Source: Acephala macrosclerotiorum (Eukaryota > Ascomycota > Leotiomycetes > Helotiales > Mollisiaceae). From it: 64,000 bases of DNA. How positions within the stretch are numbered: the stretch's first letter is position 1; each line of letters starts with the position of its first letter. The stretch spans positions 1-64,000 of the forward strand of contig MU119265.1 in assembly GCA_014904845.1 (NCBI GenBank). The letters are read 5' to 3'. This document shows, piece by piece, positions 36,051 through 47,258 of this stretch. The translations under genes and the position numbers were made by a program. Under the pieces are notes generated by a model, which made no database searches, was not told the DNA's origin, and saw only the letters and a program-made list of their open reading frames with translations.

Positions 36051-38246
36051 TTAAGCAGTATGTGAAGTAGCCTTGGCGGGCTTGTAGTTGGGCACTTCCT
36101 CGAAGGTCCAGACGTCGTCGCGGCCTTCGTTGTAACGGTAAGCGTGGAAATCGATACCATATGGCTTTGGCTCGATGGCGTAAAGCATGCCCAGAGGAAC
36201 GTCGAGGTCTGCAATGTCATCTCGGGTCAAGTCCATGAAGTATGCCATGAGGACGCGACAGACTGAGCGATGGGCAATAACCAGAACATGATCCTTGATA
36301 CGTTCAAGTTCACGAACCATGTCGCGCAAGCGGCTGATGACTTGCAAGTAACCTTCACCGCCAACACCAGGATAGATGTAACTGAGCTTGTCGGCCTTGC
36401 GCTTGGCGTACTGCTCGGGAAATCTGGTCTCGATCTCAGCATAAGTAAGTCCCTCAAAGTCTCCAGCATCGAGCTCATTGAGCATCTCCCAATTCTTGAC
36501 ATCATAGTCATCGTCGTCTTGGAATCCTTCAGCGGTCTGAACACTGCGCTTCAACATGGAGGTCCAAACGCAGAAATTCTTCTCTTCCAGCTCACCAAGC
36601 AGCTCAGGATAGGGTGGTGTCTTGTCACCAGGCATTAGTGGAAGTGTGTGACCCTCGAGAGCTCGTTGCTTTTGGTCGGTTTCCCATTCGAGTCGCTTCT
36701 TAGAGATGAAATTGTAAAGCGTAGTAGCATAATGCTTGCCAGCCTCTGTAAGGTCTGAGTCTCCACCAATCTTACCAAGGGTATTATCCATTGACTGGCC
36801 ATGTCGAGTAATCCAAATCTGTCTAGGAGAGAGATTGAAAGTGGATAAGTAAGATGCGATGCCACCAGCGAGGAATCCCTGAAGGCGATAATGGACGACC
36901 TTCTTTCCAACGTCGATCATCTTGATATATTGCATACCATTATTCTCCTCAAACTTTCCGAGTGGAACATAGGCGCTCTCGTATGCCTTGACGCGTTGTC
37001 TGAAATCAGCAAGAGAGCTTTCGGGGTCTTTGTCCTTGTAATCTGGACCACGAAGCTTGAGATGCATGTTGGCTTCCAACAACTGGCCATTGTTAGCGAA
37101 GCACTTTAGCAGAGGGATGGAGATCTTACCTTTTCATCCTCACAAATACTCTCGATGAAGAGGATTCCAAGCTTTGGTTCGCGTGACTTAATGTGCTCAA
37201 ACAGAATTTGTCGTCGCTCCACAGTACTGTTTGTAGCATCAAGTATACCTACAGATCCACCTTGATTAAGTAAGAAGTCTAACAGCTCGTCACAAGTGGA
37301 CAGCGCAACTTGCTCTCTGATCTTTGAAGCCGCCTTATTCTTGGGGTCAAAGAATTGAGCCGATTGTTCCATCGTATCAGCACTTGGAAGCTTCGCAAGT
37401 TCGTTTTGCTCCTCGATAGGATCGACTCCATTGAGGAGGATATGGGCAGCCTGTGTTGGAGCATCGATGATTCCCGCAATTGAGGCTGTGCGGACCACGT
37501 TCAAGCTTCTTGGTGATCGTTGAGGAGACTTTGGGGGCGATACTGTACCACCACTTCCTGCTGCGACTCGGCGTCGGTTGCCTACGTTGAAGATGCGAGC
37601 ATCATGTTGCTGCCATGACAAGTATCTCGAGATCTTCTTCGTAATGTATGACTTGCCACGTGCTGGCAGACCAACCATGATGACGACCAACTTCGCGCCA
37701 ACATCTCTTTGCGAGATCTTGCCATCGGGAGACACGCGAGATCGAGTCATACCAGGAATATTAAGGGTTGTCGCTGGTGGTCTGACTCTTGGTGTGGCAG
37801 AGCCTGAGTTTTGTCGAATAGGGGGACTATTCATTCATCAGCAATTGAACTTAGGGCTAAGTTACAACAGAGCAGGTCTCCATCGCAAAAGTGGTGATAG
37901 CCTCAAACGCAGGGCGGTTGACCATGCGAAAATGGCATGAAAACACAAGGAGACTCAAAACTCACATTCGAGGACTACCTGGCGCGGTCGAGGATTCGCT
38001 GCGAGGCGGGGTATCGCTCAATGTGCGATGAAGGCCATTCTCTCCATTCTGGGCGTCTTCGCAGCTCGTCATATTCAGTTGTACTTGCTGCAGAGCACGA
38101 CCAAGAGAACCTGTTGTAATAGTAGAATTGCCTGGGACAGCGAGTTGGTTGGAGTGAGGGTACAAAGACTTTGGCAGCGAAAAATCGCGATCGGGGATTG
38201 TGTTTGCGAGGTTGTCTTGAAGAGGGAGTGGGTTTGGGGACGACAT
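36051..38246 (-). CDS. 6-phosphofructo-2-kinase/fructose-2,6-bisphosphatase
   Basis: A bifunctional enzyme that makes and destroys fructose 2,6-bisphosphate, the switch between glycolysis and gluconeogenesis. Exons in reading order: 38246-37966, 37826-37130, 37082-36051 (introns 139 and 47 nt, GT-AG; the second has two possible branch sites), 669 residues in all. The kinase half has Walker A GLPARGKS at about 146-153 and then a Ser/Pro-rich insert (SPPKSPQRSPRSLN) in the nucleotide-binding domain. The phosphatase half has IWITRHGQSMDN with the catalytic His at about 420, plus VIAHRSVCRVLMAYF. Because the His is present, phosphatase activity is plausible, unlike yeast Pfk26 where it is altered. 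The N-terminal start is uncertain: an in-frame ATG at 38264 would add six residues. The first 93 residues are low-complexity and probably regulatory. Confidence 0.94.
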
Positions 38247-41200
38247 GATAATACAGTTACTCATGGCCGTACGGGCCACCAGTGAATGGGATGACGTTCT
38301 CCTGTGGCTAGTAGCACCAACTGTTAAACCTAAGTAAGTCAGTGGGGTCGTTCTGCAGACTCTGCAAGACCAGCTTGAAGAGTGGAGGTTGTGGGAAGGC
38401 TTACACGATGGTTTTTCCTCCGTGGGAGGCTGAACTGATGAAGAAACGGATGCCATCTTGCGATGAGCTGCAAGGCCCTGTATGTATTGATCGGCGTCAG
38501 CAGGGGTTCAGTCGGTGCCTGACCATTGGTCGCCGAAAAATGCCACACGGTGGGTTTTGGCTGACTCTCTCCGCGAACGGACTGACCTTGGTGAAAGTCC
38601 GAATGCAGCCTCCGAATGGGACTCTGATTACTCACAAGAGAAAGAACAAGAGTCGATTGTCCGCAGGATCAACTCCTTCCTTGCGGTTCTGATGAATTGA
38701 TGTCCACCAGAATTGAATGTGGTTGTGTGAAGTCGTGATGTCCAGGAAGTATTAATTCGTGATTTCTTGATGTTCTTCCAGAAGGAAGCTTCAAGCCGCG
38801 ATACCTATGCGGGTTAGCTTCAACCAGGCTATCGCTGCCGCCCCACAACCAAGAGCTTCGATAAGAGCAATGGCGTTTGGCGCGGACACAAGTGTCGATG
38901 TTAGAGAATTTGTATCGCCATGGTGGATGAGGCCGCTGGAAATGGCAGCAACACGACGCCCCAGGTGGCTTTTCCGTCTTGGCCTGCTTGGCGATGAGGA
39001 GGCTCGACGGTGAACTCGATGAGACCGAGCTTCGTGAACGGGCGTGAGCAGGTATGGAGGTTGAAGAGTGATACTGTCCAAGATAAGAAAGTGTTGCAGG
39101 TCCCAGTTCTCTCTGACTACCAAGTCTCTCAGAGCCTCCCTCGCCTTTGGACGGTGTTGCCCCTTCCGGGAGCTGACAGCCTCTGATTGCAGCCTGAGAT
39201 GCAACCGTATCTTCCATTGGTGACACTGACGACCACCGTGGCCTGTCCTGACCGTTTCATAGGTTGGTGTAGCCAAGCAAGGAGTTCTGAGCAACAACCA
39301 AGAAGCTTAAGGAAGCCAGATAAGCAACGACCCTTTCCACCAGTTTCATCAGATGGATTAGATCCCATTAGCTCCAGGCCAGACCAGTAATGTCTTAAAG
39401 AGCAAACTGTTGAGAGATAAGGTTCCTTGACAAAACCTTGTTCTGCCCCTCACAAAGCTCTTTATTGGCAGAAAGCAATGCAGTCATGCATTCTCGGCCT
39501 AACTATCCTGCCAAGCAGGCACATTGACACATCAACCTTGCGTGCGAGGCTAGATGCTACCCCAAGTGGTTGTGTGGCCTGTTGTCGCATCGCTTGGGAC
39601 ACCGGTACTTGAACTATTTTTGGCAATGGACATACACAAGGAGTATAAGCTGAAGCAAGAGAACGTTATACAAAATTTCCCAGCAATTTCTGAATATCAT
39701 CTTGGCTTTGAGTAGCGTGGTGGAAGAAAGCTGAAATGAAAAGCCTTTGCTTGCCCGCTCATATTCGGATCAGACACAAGTTGCAGTTGCAATACACAGA
39801 TACACCAGATGTTCTAGTGTAACTGGGCATTCTTCCTCTTTGCAAGTAGTACATAACAACGTTGTCTTTCCAACAATGGCAGAGAGGTGGACAAGCACAG
39901 CACTTCTTACTCCCAGCTAAAGGACCACAGCTTGTGGACGGCCAAGGCGATGCAAGTATGGCAAAGATAACAACAATTCGAGACTTGTACAAGATTGCCA
40001 TGGCGGCTATTCCGAGAATCCTTGCAAGGTCACTGCGACGTTCCTTATCCTTGTGTACTGCCGAAACTGGTCATGCTTGTCAGCAGTCGTGTTCAGTCGT
40101 GTGCTTTGCCGAGATGTCGGAGATCATGCAACGCGATTGTGATGTTGCGGATCCGTATCTGCTATATATGTCGAGCGTTGTGTTCTGTGCTTTGCCCGGA
40201 TGTCGGAGGTGATGCGACATTATGGCGATATTACTGATCAATACTCGTTGTGAATGTCGATCTGTACTTGGTGAAACATTGTTTTGGGAGAGTGGTCGTG
40301 GTTGTGGAGTTATCCCTGATTGTCAGGGTGCTACAAGCTGGAGGCCTATGAGTTGCCTACCATCCTACGGTGGATGAAGAGAGCATATTTTATCTGCAAA
40401 CATTTCAGTCATTGTCTAGCCGCACAGCGTATATCCGCGGACCAGGCGCTGGTCGCTTAGGTGGTTCTGCGTGCTCGAAAGGTTGTCTGCGTCATGCTTA
40501 GCTTGTAGGTTGCGTCGTCGTTGCCTGCACTTTCTGGTCACATTCAGTTTTCAGCATTGTTCCTGCGCTAGAAATAATCTTTAGAAACATTCCTGTGGGG
40601 TAGTAACGTGCCGGAAAGGACAAAGACACACCGACCTCCTCTGCTTGTAGCGTGGGCTTGGGTTCTGATGATGTCGCGCGGCAGAAAACTGCAGGGGCAA
40701 GAATTGATGTGAGCACAACGCAAGATATGAGCCTCGCAGAGCTTGCAGAACACACCTATGGACCTATAGGTTTCCAAGAGACCGCAACAAGTTGTTTTGT
40801 CTTCCCAAGACTTGCTGGGTATTGGCCGTTGATATGTTGATGAGTTGCTGAGCCAGCTAGCGTTGCCTCTCCGATGAAGCAAGGCAAGAACAAGACGCAA
40901 TCGACGCCCGCAAGGCAGAGATGAAGTATAGAAGGTCTACACGATTATTAGATGTCTCTTCTCTCATAATGAGAGTCCTGTATTCAGTAGCTTATTATGG
41001 GTGAGGAGAAGGTTGGAAGAAGGAGAGGAGAGCACCAAAACCTTTTCGACCAGGGGAGCGTGAAAAACGCTCAAATGGCGCTCGCGAAATATCAAGAACA
41101 TACCTAGAGTCTTTCGAGGACGTTATAAATCCTCGCGGACGTGTCGAGAGGTCTATATTCAGAGCCGGTGTGGTTGTGGGTGGTGTTGACAGAAGAGAGG

Positions 41201-42772
41201 GGTTGATAAGCGAAAGAGAAGTAGCCTGCGAGTATTGCACTAGCAGCCACTTTCCTGATCCGCTTGACCCCCGCCATGCATATCTTGTAGTAGGTATGAG
41301 CCTCAGAAGTCGCACCCAATCTCGGCTCATACTCGTGAATTTCCTGTTGTAAAGTGTTAAAGTGTCTCTACTCTCTGTTTGTCTCGAATACCAAGCTCCT
41401 AGTCCTTTCCAGAGAGAAGGGGCCTCTTGTCGGGCTCGCTACCGACACGAAGAGAGCGGTATCATCTACTTCTCTGCGAGAAACCATCGAATTCAGCTTC
41501 GTGCGATCAACAGAAGAAAGCAACAGCCTCTACAGCTCTGTAATTTGGCTGCCTAGCTACAAATTCTACATGTGACTGCTTTGCAGGTTGTTTTCTACCG
41601 ACGTCGTAGGCCAAGGAGCCACAAAGCACAGTTCGATACTTTCAAGGGTAATGAGATGGCAATGAATCAACAGCTCGATCGCACCTGCACAAGCATGAGT
41701 ATTTTCTACGTCTCATCACTGTCCAACCGGCTTTGACAGCCTCAAACCATTGGACTGCAAACACAGGCAAGATTCTCAAAACACAAATCCACAATCCTCT
41801 TTGACACTACCACAGCACTCTCCACATCCTTCACATTTCATGACCAGTTAGCATTCCCGTAACCTGGGGAGGTAAGATCACGTACTAGTTCTCCGAATCG
41901 GCGAGCAAATTCGGCACTTTTGATTCCTTCACATCCTCTCCTTCTGATTGGACCGCTCATGGATTTCAATGACTCACACTCTGTGCTGTTACATCAGGAA
42001 GCCTAGAACTTGCCGATTTCTGTCCGTGGTTGGAATTTGAGCTCCTGATTATACCTCGTTAAGGGGTGGTCCCGTGACTTGTGGCAAAGCCTTGAAAGAT
42101 TTGCAGGTGCCCCAGGTGGTGAGTGGACACTTACAGACGTACTCTTAACTACCTAGAAATAGCATTATCGGAGCACTTTTCAATAACTGACTTGAAACAT
42201 ACATTCAGGCTGGTTGGATGTTTGGCATCAAGGTTAGACGAGTCCGAGCCCAACTTTAAGTTCTCAGGCTCTTTCCACTGAGTTGGACTTGGACTTGGAT
42301 AGATTTTTGTTGAAGTGGTTCCAAATGTAGGGCCTTGAACTCGGATAAACTCTAATATCCGTGAGTTGAAGCGCATATCTTACTTAATTTTCAAAGTGCA
42401 CTTGCCGAGTTTAGACTTGAGCCAGATTCGAGTCCGAGTTGGGCTTGTTCACCTCTTGTGAATAAATGTAAGCACAGTTTTTCAAATGTTTCTTCTAGCA
42501 TACATGTAGCAAACGAATTTTCACTAGCCATACAACTAATCCAATAATAATCCACGAAACCCGCACCTTCGCGTCTAGAATGTGCAGATTTTGAAGTCCC
42601 CGAAGCAAATTATGCCTGCCCTGCAAGCCGAAGACCTACCAACGCCAAAGCTAACGCCGCATACAAAGTCCCGCCTTTCCAGGGATATTCAGGTTTGTCC
42701 ATTTGTCGAACACCTCAACTTTGTCGTGGCCGTACCGAGAAAGAATTTCGCATTTCTTTACCACGCTATCTT
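38247..42772. other. large intergenic region, no supported gene
   Basis: About 4.5 kb between the kinase gene start and the 3' end of the Zn2Cys6 gene. Long frames at 38669-39297 and 40995-41330 lack recognisable motifs. A degenerate direct repeat lies near 40094-40230, and the word CGAGTCCGAG occurs at 42239 and 42429. The left few hundred bases should hold the kinase promoter. Confidence 0.5.
40094..40230 (+). repeat. degenerate direct repeat, two copies
   Basis: Two adjacent segments share the order GTGCTTTGCC, ATGTCGGAG, ATGC (about 40099 and 40187), with diverged sequence between. Unit length is about 85-90 bp. No function can be assigned. Confidence 0.5.
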
Positions 42773-44777
42773 TCAACTTGGAATCCAACCAATCTCCTCA
42801 ACTGGCCAGCGAATCCACAATCGATGCTCTTCATCGAGCAGATTCCAGATTCTGGCCATAAGATGAGTGCTCCAACCTTCCATCCACCAATGAGCGTCCA
42901 GTCGTTTAAGGACAACGCAAAAATAGGCAAATATAGCCAAACTCTCCTGCGTATGCTGCTTCAACAACTGTAGATATTCATCTGGTACCTTAAAGACCCA
43001 GAAGAATATGTCTCCTGTTTCATGCCCTGCTGGAGCTTGCTTATAGTGGAACACAAAACTCTTCCTCAGCGTATGGATGGCAGCCATATAAATGTGAAGG
43101 TTTTGACGGTCGGGGCTAGTTTCGCTGATCAAGAGGGAGAGTTGGGTGAGTGGGTCGTCTTGACCGGCGCATTCTTGCAGCATTTGCTCTTTAATTTCGG
43201 TTCGTCGACGGCCAGCTATGAACCTGAGTTCCAATTAGCATGTCTCTTCCAATGTCCCAGAGTTTCCAGGACTTTCCAGATGCTAGGGAAAAAGAAGGAC
43301 AAAAGGAACAACACTTACATAGGGCCCAGAGGACCGGAGAAGAGGTATTCTTCCGACGATTCGATGATAAAATTTGTGCCTTTTACAAGGTAGAGCCAAT
43401 CGGCAATGCCATTCTCGCCGACGAGGAGGAAATCGCCTGGTTTTCGGGGGCTTGCAAGCGTGAAGTAGAGTGTTAGACCGGAGAAGAGGTAAATAGCACT
43501 GCAGTTCTCCTTGGTGATACTGGCCAATAGTCCTGTTGTCATTCGCAATCCAGCTTGATGTTGTATGATGGCCTGGGACATGTAGAAATCTCTTCTCTCA
43601 GGTTTATATCGTGCCATGTGTAACGCGGATAATGCAAGGATGCCCCTCATGACGAAGTCGTTTTGAAAGCCTAATTGTGGGACATTGATACGCCACATGG
43701 TTTTCATAGCTGGGTCGGTGTGTAACGTGAATGCTGTAGTTGGAGTAAGCATAATTTTTCGGCGCAATTCGGGACATTCAAAGTAGCTCACCTGTAGACG
43801 TGACATAGTTGTGAAGAAGTTCGAGGTCTATTAAATTCAACGTTGGTAATGGGCCTTCTCCTATGCCCGGAATATTAGTGTCATTATCCGTAGAGCATTG
43901 GGACAATCTCAAAATTGAAGGACCCTTACCAAGCATGCTAGAGTCACCATTTTGATCATATTGGGGGAGACCGCCAGAAATATGAGGGCTATGGTTGGCA
44001 GGAGTATCTGCCTGTGTGAATTCAGCTAGAGCACCAAAGTCAAGCTCTGGGGTATCATCCGAGAGTCCCAGACTGCGAGGGACAATCAAGGAGAGACACC
44101 GATGCTGTCAAGAACTCCTTGCCAAGGCATGTATTCGGAATTTGACCGATGCCAATTGGCCTGGCTATTCCTGCAATTTCAACTGAAATCGAGGGGAAGT
44201 CCAGCTTCGATCATCCACAAAAGAGAAGGCTCGCTTTGGGAAGCAGACAATTGAACTTACGACAGACAAGTTGCCTACTGAGCCATTTGATGCGGTCACT
44301 AGGAAGTCGCATTGCACAGAATGCTTGATACAGTTGTGACATGATGGGCGTTGCTCGTCGCACTGAGAACGAAGTTAGTTATGGTCTCTCTGACTTGTTG
44401 AATTGTCGGTCTTTAGAAGAGAGCTTTTGAAGTTCAGAAACTTGGATCTAGAACTAGACAATCTAGGTTTGGAATATCGTCTAGTGCTTGAGTAGCTTAC
44501 TTTCTCGGCACCGAAAGCTGCTTTCTATCCTGGCGAACCAATAAAAGGGAAGACGTAACAATCACGTGTCTATGGTGGAGCCCAGGGCACGTGGCACAAT
44601 TCCGCAATATATATCCGACATCGATCTCAACGGAAACACCAACGCCACGACAGACATCAACCACGGACGAAATATTTAACGCACCTTGATCTTCCGCGAT
44701 TTACAGGTTCGGCAACCTGTTCTCGTCTTTCGATGCGTCTTGCGAGCGGACGGCTTGATATTCATAGCTGGATCCAT
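42773..44777 (-). CDS. Zn2Cys6 transcription factor
   Basis: A fungal zinc-cluster regulator that would act in the nucleus on nearby or dispersed promoters. I rebuilt it from exons 44777-44685, 44362-44261, 44104-43792, 43733-43319 and 43223-42773 (GT-AG introns of 322, 156, 58 and 95 nt; phases all fit), giving 457 residues. The zinc cluster is complete, Cys22-x2-Cys25-x6-Cys32-x6-Cys39-x2-Cys42-x6-Cys49, but its halves lie in exons 1 and 2. The rest is a fungal-specific middle-homology-like region (LELLHNYVTSTAF, DFVMRGILALSALHMARYKP) that ends with no obvious acidic activation domain. Exon 3 contains a 69-nt in-frame segment with good splice signals that may be a further, optional intron. 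The second intron (156 nt) is the least certain. The gene is divergent from the RTA1-like gene. Confidence 0.85.
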
Positions 44778-45410
44778 CGTCACGTAAGGGTCGTATCGGA
44801 TCTGCAAAGATAGCTGTTCCAGATGCTCGAAGCGATCACCTTCGCTCCAACTCTTCTTGTATACGACTGTACGAATGCGACCGCGTCATTCGAGTGGCAG
44901 AGTGGCAGAGCAGCGAGAATGACCCAGAGTGGCTGGTACAATCACTCGACGTCGTTGAGGAGCGAGTTCTTCGCATTCGAGGTTCGATCTTTGGCTCGAG
45001 TTTGGCTGCCTTAGTGAAACTCAGATTAAGGTTTGGCTAACGGCTTCCTCCATCCAATCATGGGCCGCGAAATCTAACCCGCAGCTGAATGCGAACCTCA
45101 TACGAGTTACGATACCGAGCGAGAGAAGCATACGACCAGTGCGAGCCTCAATCTCTACAAATAGGAGTTTTTTTTTTTATTGGATATCTGTGGCTTGGTC
45201 GGTTGGCTGCTATTGCAATCAGGAAAGAGTATTCGCGTCAATATGCGTCTTTTGTTGTTCTCCTTGGTATCCGACTGGTAGGCTCCCTTTCAATTGACTT
45301 TCATCCCAAACATTCTACATTCAAAAATATCTCCCCAAGCCTCACTTCGCACTCGCACTCTCAAGCCAAGCCTTTTATCTCCAGGGTATTCCGTTGCTAC
45401 AATACTCAAG
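44778..45410. promoter_or_regulatory. shared divergent promoter region
   Basis: These 633 bases separate the start codons of the Zn2Cys6 regulator (minus) and the RTA1-like gene (plus). They must contain both promoters. Pyrimidine-rich sequence with a CT-type leader precedes the RTA1-like ATG at 45411. No specific operator was identified; isolated CCG/CGG triplets are present but I could not establish a spaced pair. Confidence 0.6.
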
Positions 45411-46365
45411 ATGGGTGAAGTAGCTGGAAAGAAGTACTATCTTTACCATTACAACCCGAACAAAGTCGCAGCAATAATTTTCATCGCCCTCTTCGCCATC
45501 ACAACCCTCCTCCACAGCTTTCAACTGATCAGGAAGCGAACATGGTATTTCATACCATTCCTCATTGGAGGTTTCTGTAAGCTTTCCCTTACGCTTGATT
45601 CTCCAAAAGCTTGTTCTAATGCCAACACCAGTTGAGACCTTAGGCTATGTCGGACGAGCGTTGAATTCCAACCAATCCTACGGCAATTGGACAACAGGAC
45701 CCTACATCATGCAAAGCTTGCTTCTCCTCCTCGCCCCAGCCCTCTTCGCAGCCTCAATATACATAGTCCTGGGACGCATCATCCGCCTTACCGACGGCGA
45801 ATCCCACTCCCCCATCCGCGTCAAATGGTTAACGAAAGTCTTCGTGGCCGGAGACGTCATCTCTTTCCTCGCACAATCTGGGGGCGGCGGTATGCTTGCC
45901 AAAGCAAAGACAACTTCCGACAGTAAACGAGGCGAGAATATCATCACCGGTGGTCTCTGCATCCAAGTCCTCTTCTTCGGCCTCTTCATTATCGTTGCGG
46001 GGATATTCAACCATCGTCTTCGCGCCATGCCGTCTCTTCGCTCGAAACAACTTACCGTCCCGTGGCAAAGCTACCTCTTCGTCCTCTATGGCGCCTCCTT
46101 GATGATCATGATTCGATCCGTGTTTCGTATCGCGGAGTATGTTATGGGTCAAGATGGGATCCTGCTCGACCACGAATACTATCTGTATATCTTCGATGCG
46201 ACGTTGATGTTCTTTACGATGGTGTTGTTTAACGTTTACCACCCGAGCAGAATTATTACGAAAGAGAGTCTGCAGAGGGATTATGCGCATGATCCCAAGT
46301 CCCGGGTTTCACAGGATACTGGGTATGAACTTAGACATGAGAATGTTCAGGTTGCGCACAAGTAG
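45411..46365 (+). CDS. RTA1-like seven-transmembrane protein
   Basis: The fungal lipid-translocating exporter family includes Rsb1 and Rta1, linked to phospholipid or sphingoid-base movement and resistance to toxic compounds. Exons 45411-45576 and 45632-46365 (intron 55 nt, GT-AG with a CTAAT branch site) encode 299 residues. Seven hydrophobic segments can be traced, from AAIIFIALFAITTLLHSFQ onwards. Family signatures are the junction sequence GGFFETLGYVGR, the segment ending DGILLDHEYYLYIFDATLM, and an internal stretch VFVAGDVISFLAQSGGGGM. The start codon is preceded by a pyrimidine-rich leader and is followed by MGEVAGKKYYLYHYNPNK. It is divergent from a Zn2Cys6 regulator, which may control it. 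The substrate is unknown. Confidence 0.92.
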
Positions 46366-47258
46366 AGGCTGGAACGTATTGGAAGGACGCCGAGGTAGAT
46401 AGACGCAGAGGACGACACGATTTCTGGGGTGAAAGACGACAATCTTTAGTGGACTTAAGGGAAGCTTGTGGCAGATATACAGGTATGGAGATCGGCAAGA
46501 AGGCCGAAGGGTATGGTGAGGCATGGCCAGGCGTTCAGGATGGTTCATTGGCACGGTATAGCAGATCTTGACTTCGATGATTCCCTTCCTTTCTTATTTT
46601 TCATTAGTTAGATCATGGCTTCCAGCCCATGATAGTCCATAGAAATGTACAGTCGTAACTTCACTTCATATTTATGCTGGACGCGAAGGTGAGAGTGATT
46701 CTGGTCATTGCGATTACCCATTCATTATTGTATGGCTATCGCAATCCTATTGCAGTCTGTATGCTGAAAAAGAGAACTAGAGAAAATGCTGCATGTTTCG
46801 CTCGCTCGCTCAAATGCCGGAGAACAAGATGCATATGCCTCCTCATGAAAAATGCAAATGCGCGAATTCAAGGAAAGGAGCCCCATAAAATAAGTCCTTC
46901 CCTAGCTGCCCAGCCATCTCCGTCCTCGAGATCATGAAGCGTGCCTTGATCGCGCGTTATGCATCAAGGAATCATGATATGCTCCTGATAATGGCGTGGC
47001 GTGATATCGTAGGATCGAATTGCTGAAATGCCGAAAATGCAGAAAAAGGGGGTAACCGAAAATGGAAAAGGTGTTTTCGCGAAATTGAAAGCCAATCATC
47101 AATAGGCGTGAGTCGTTACTCATAAACAAAAGCATTATGTGTTTTATCATCCCCATCATAATGCTTGAGATGTCGTGTCCAATCTGGTATCATCTCTCAT
47201 CTTCGTTTTTGTTGTGTTCATCAAACCGTAGGTATCTGAGTGCGTAGCTTGAAGATGT
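46366..47258. other. intergenic region with two 3' ends
   Basis: Convergent 3' flanks of the RTA1-like gene and the disordered-protein gene. No repeat or coding content recognised. Confidence 0.6.

Noticed and set aside
38669..39297. two overlapping minus-strand frames of 185 and 168 codons
   Set aside because: They overlap in different frames without motif or splice evidence.
40995..41330. overlapping 111- and 71-codon minus-strand frames
   Set aside because: The shorter has a weak hydrophobic segment but nothing identifiable; could be a small orphan gene, unsupported.
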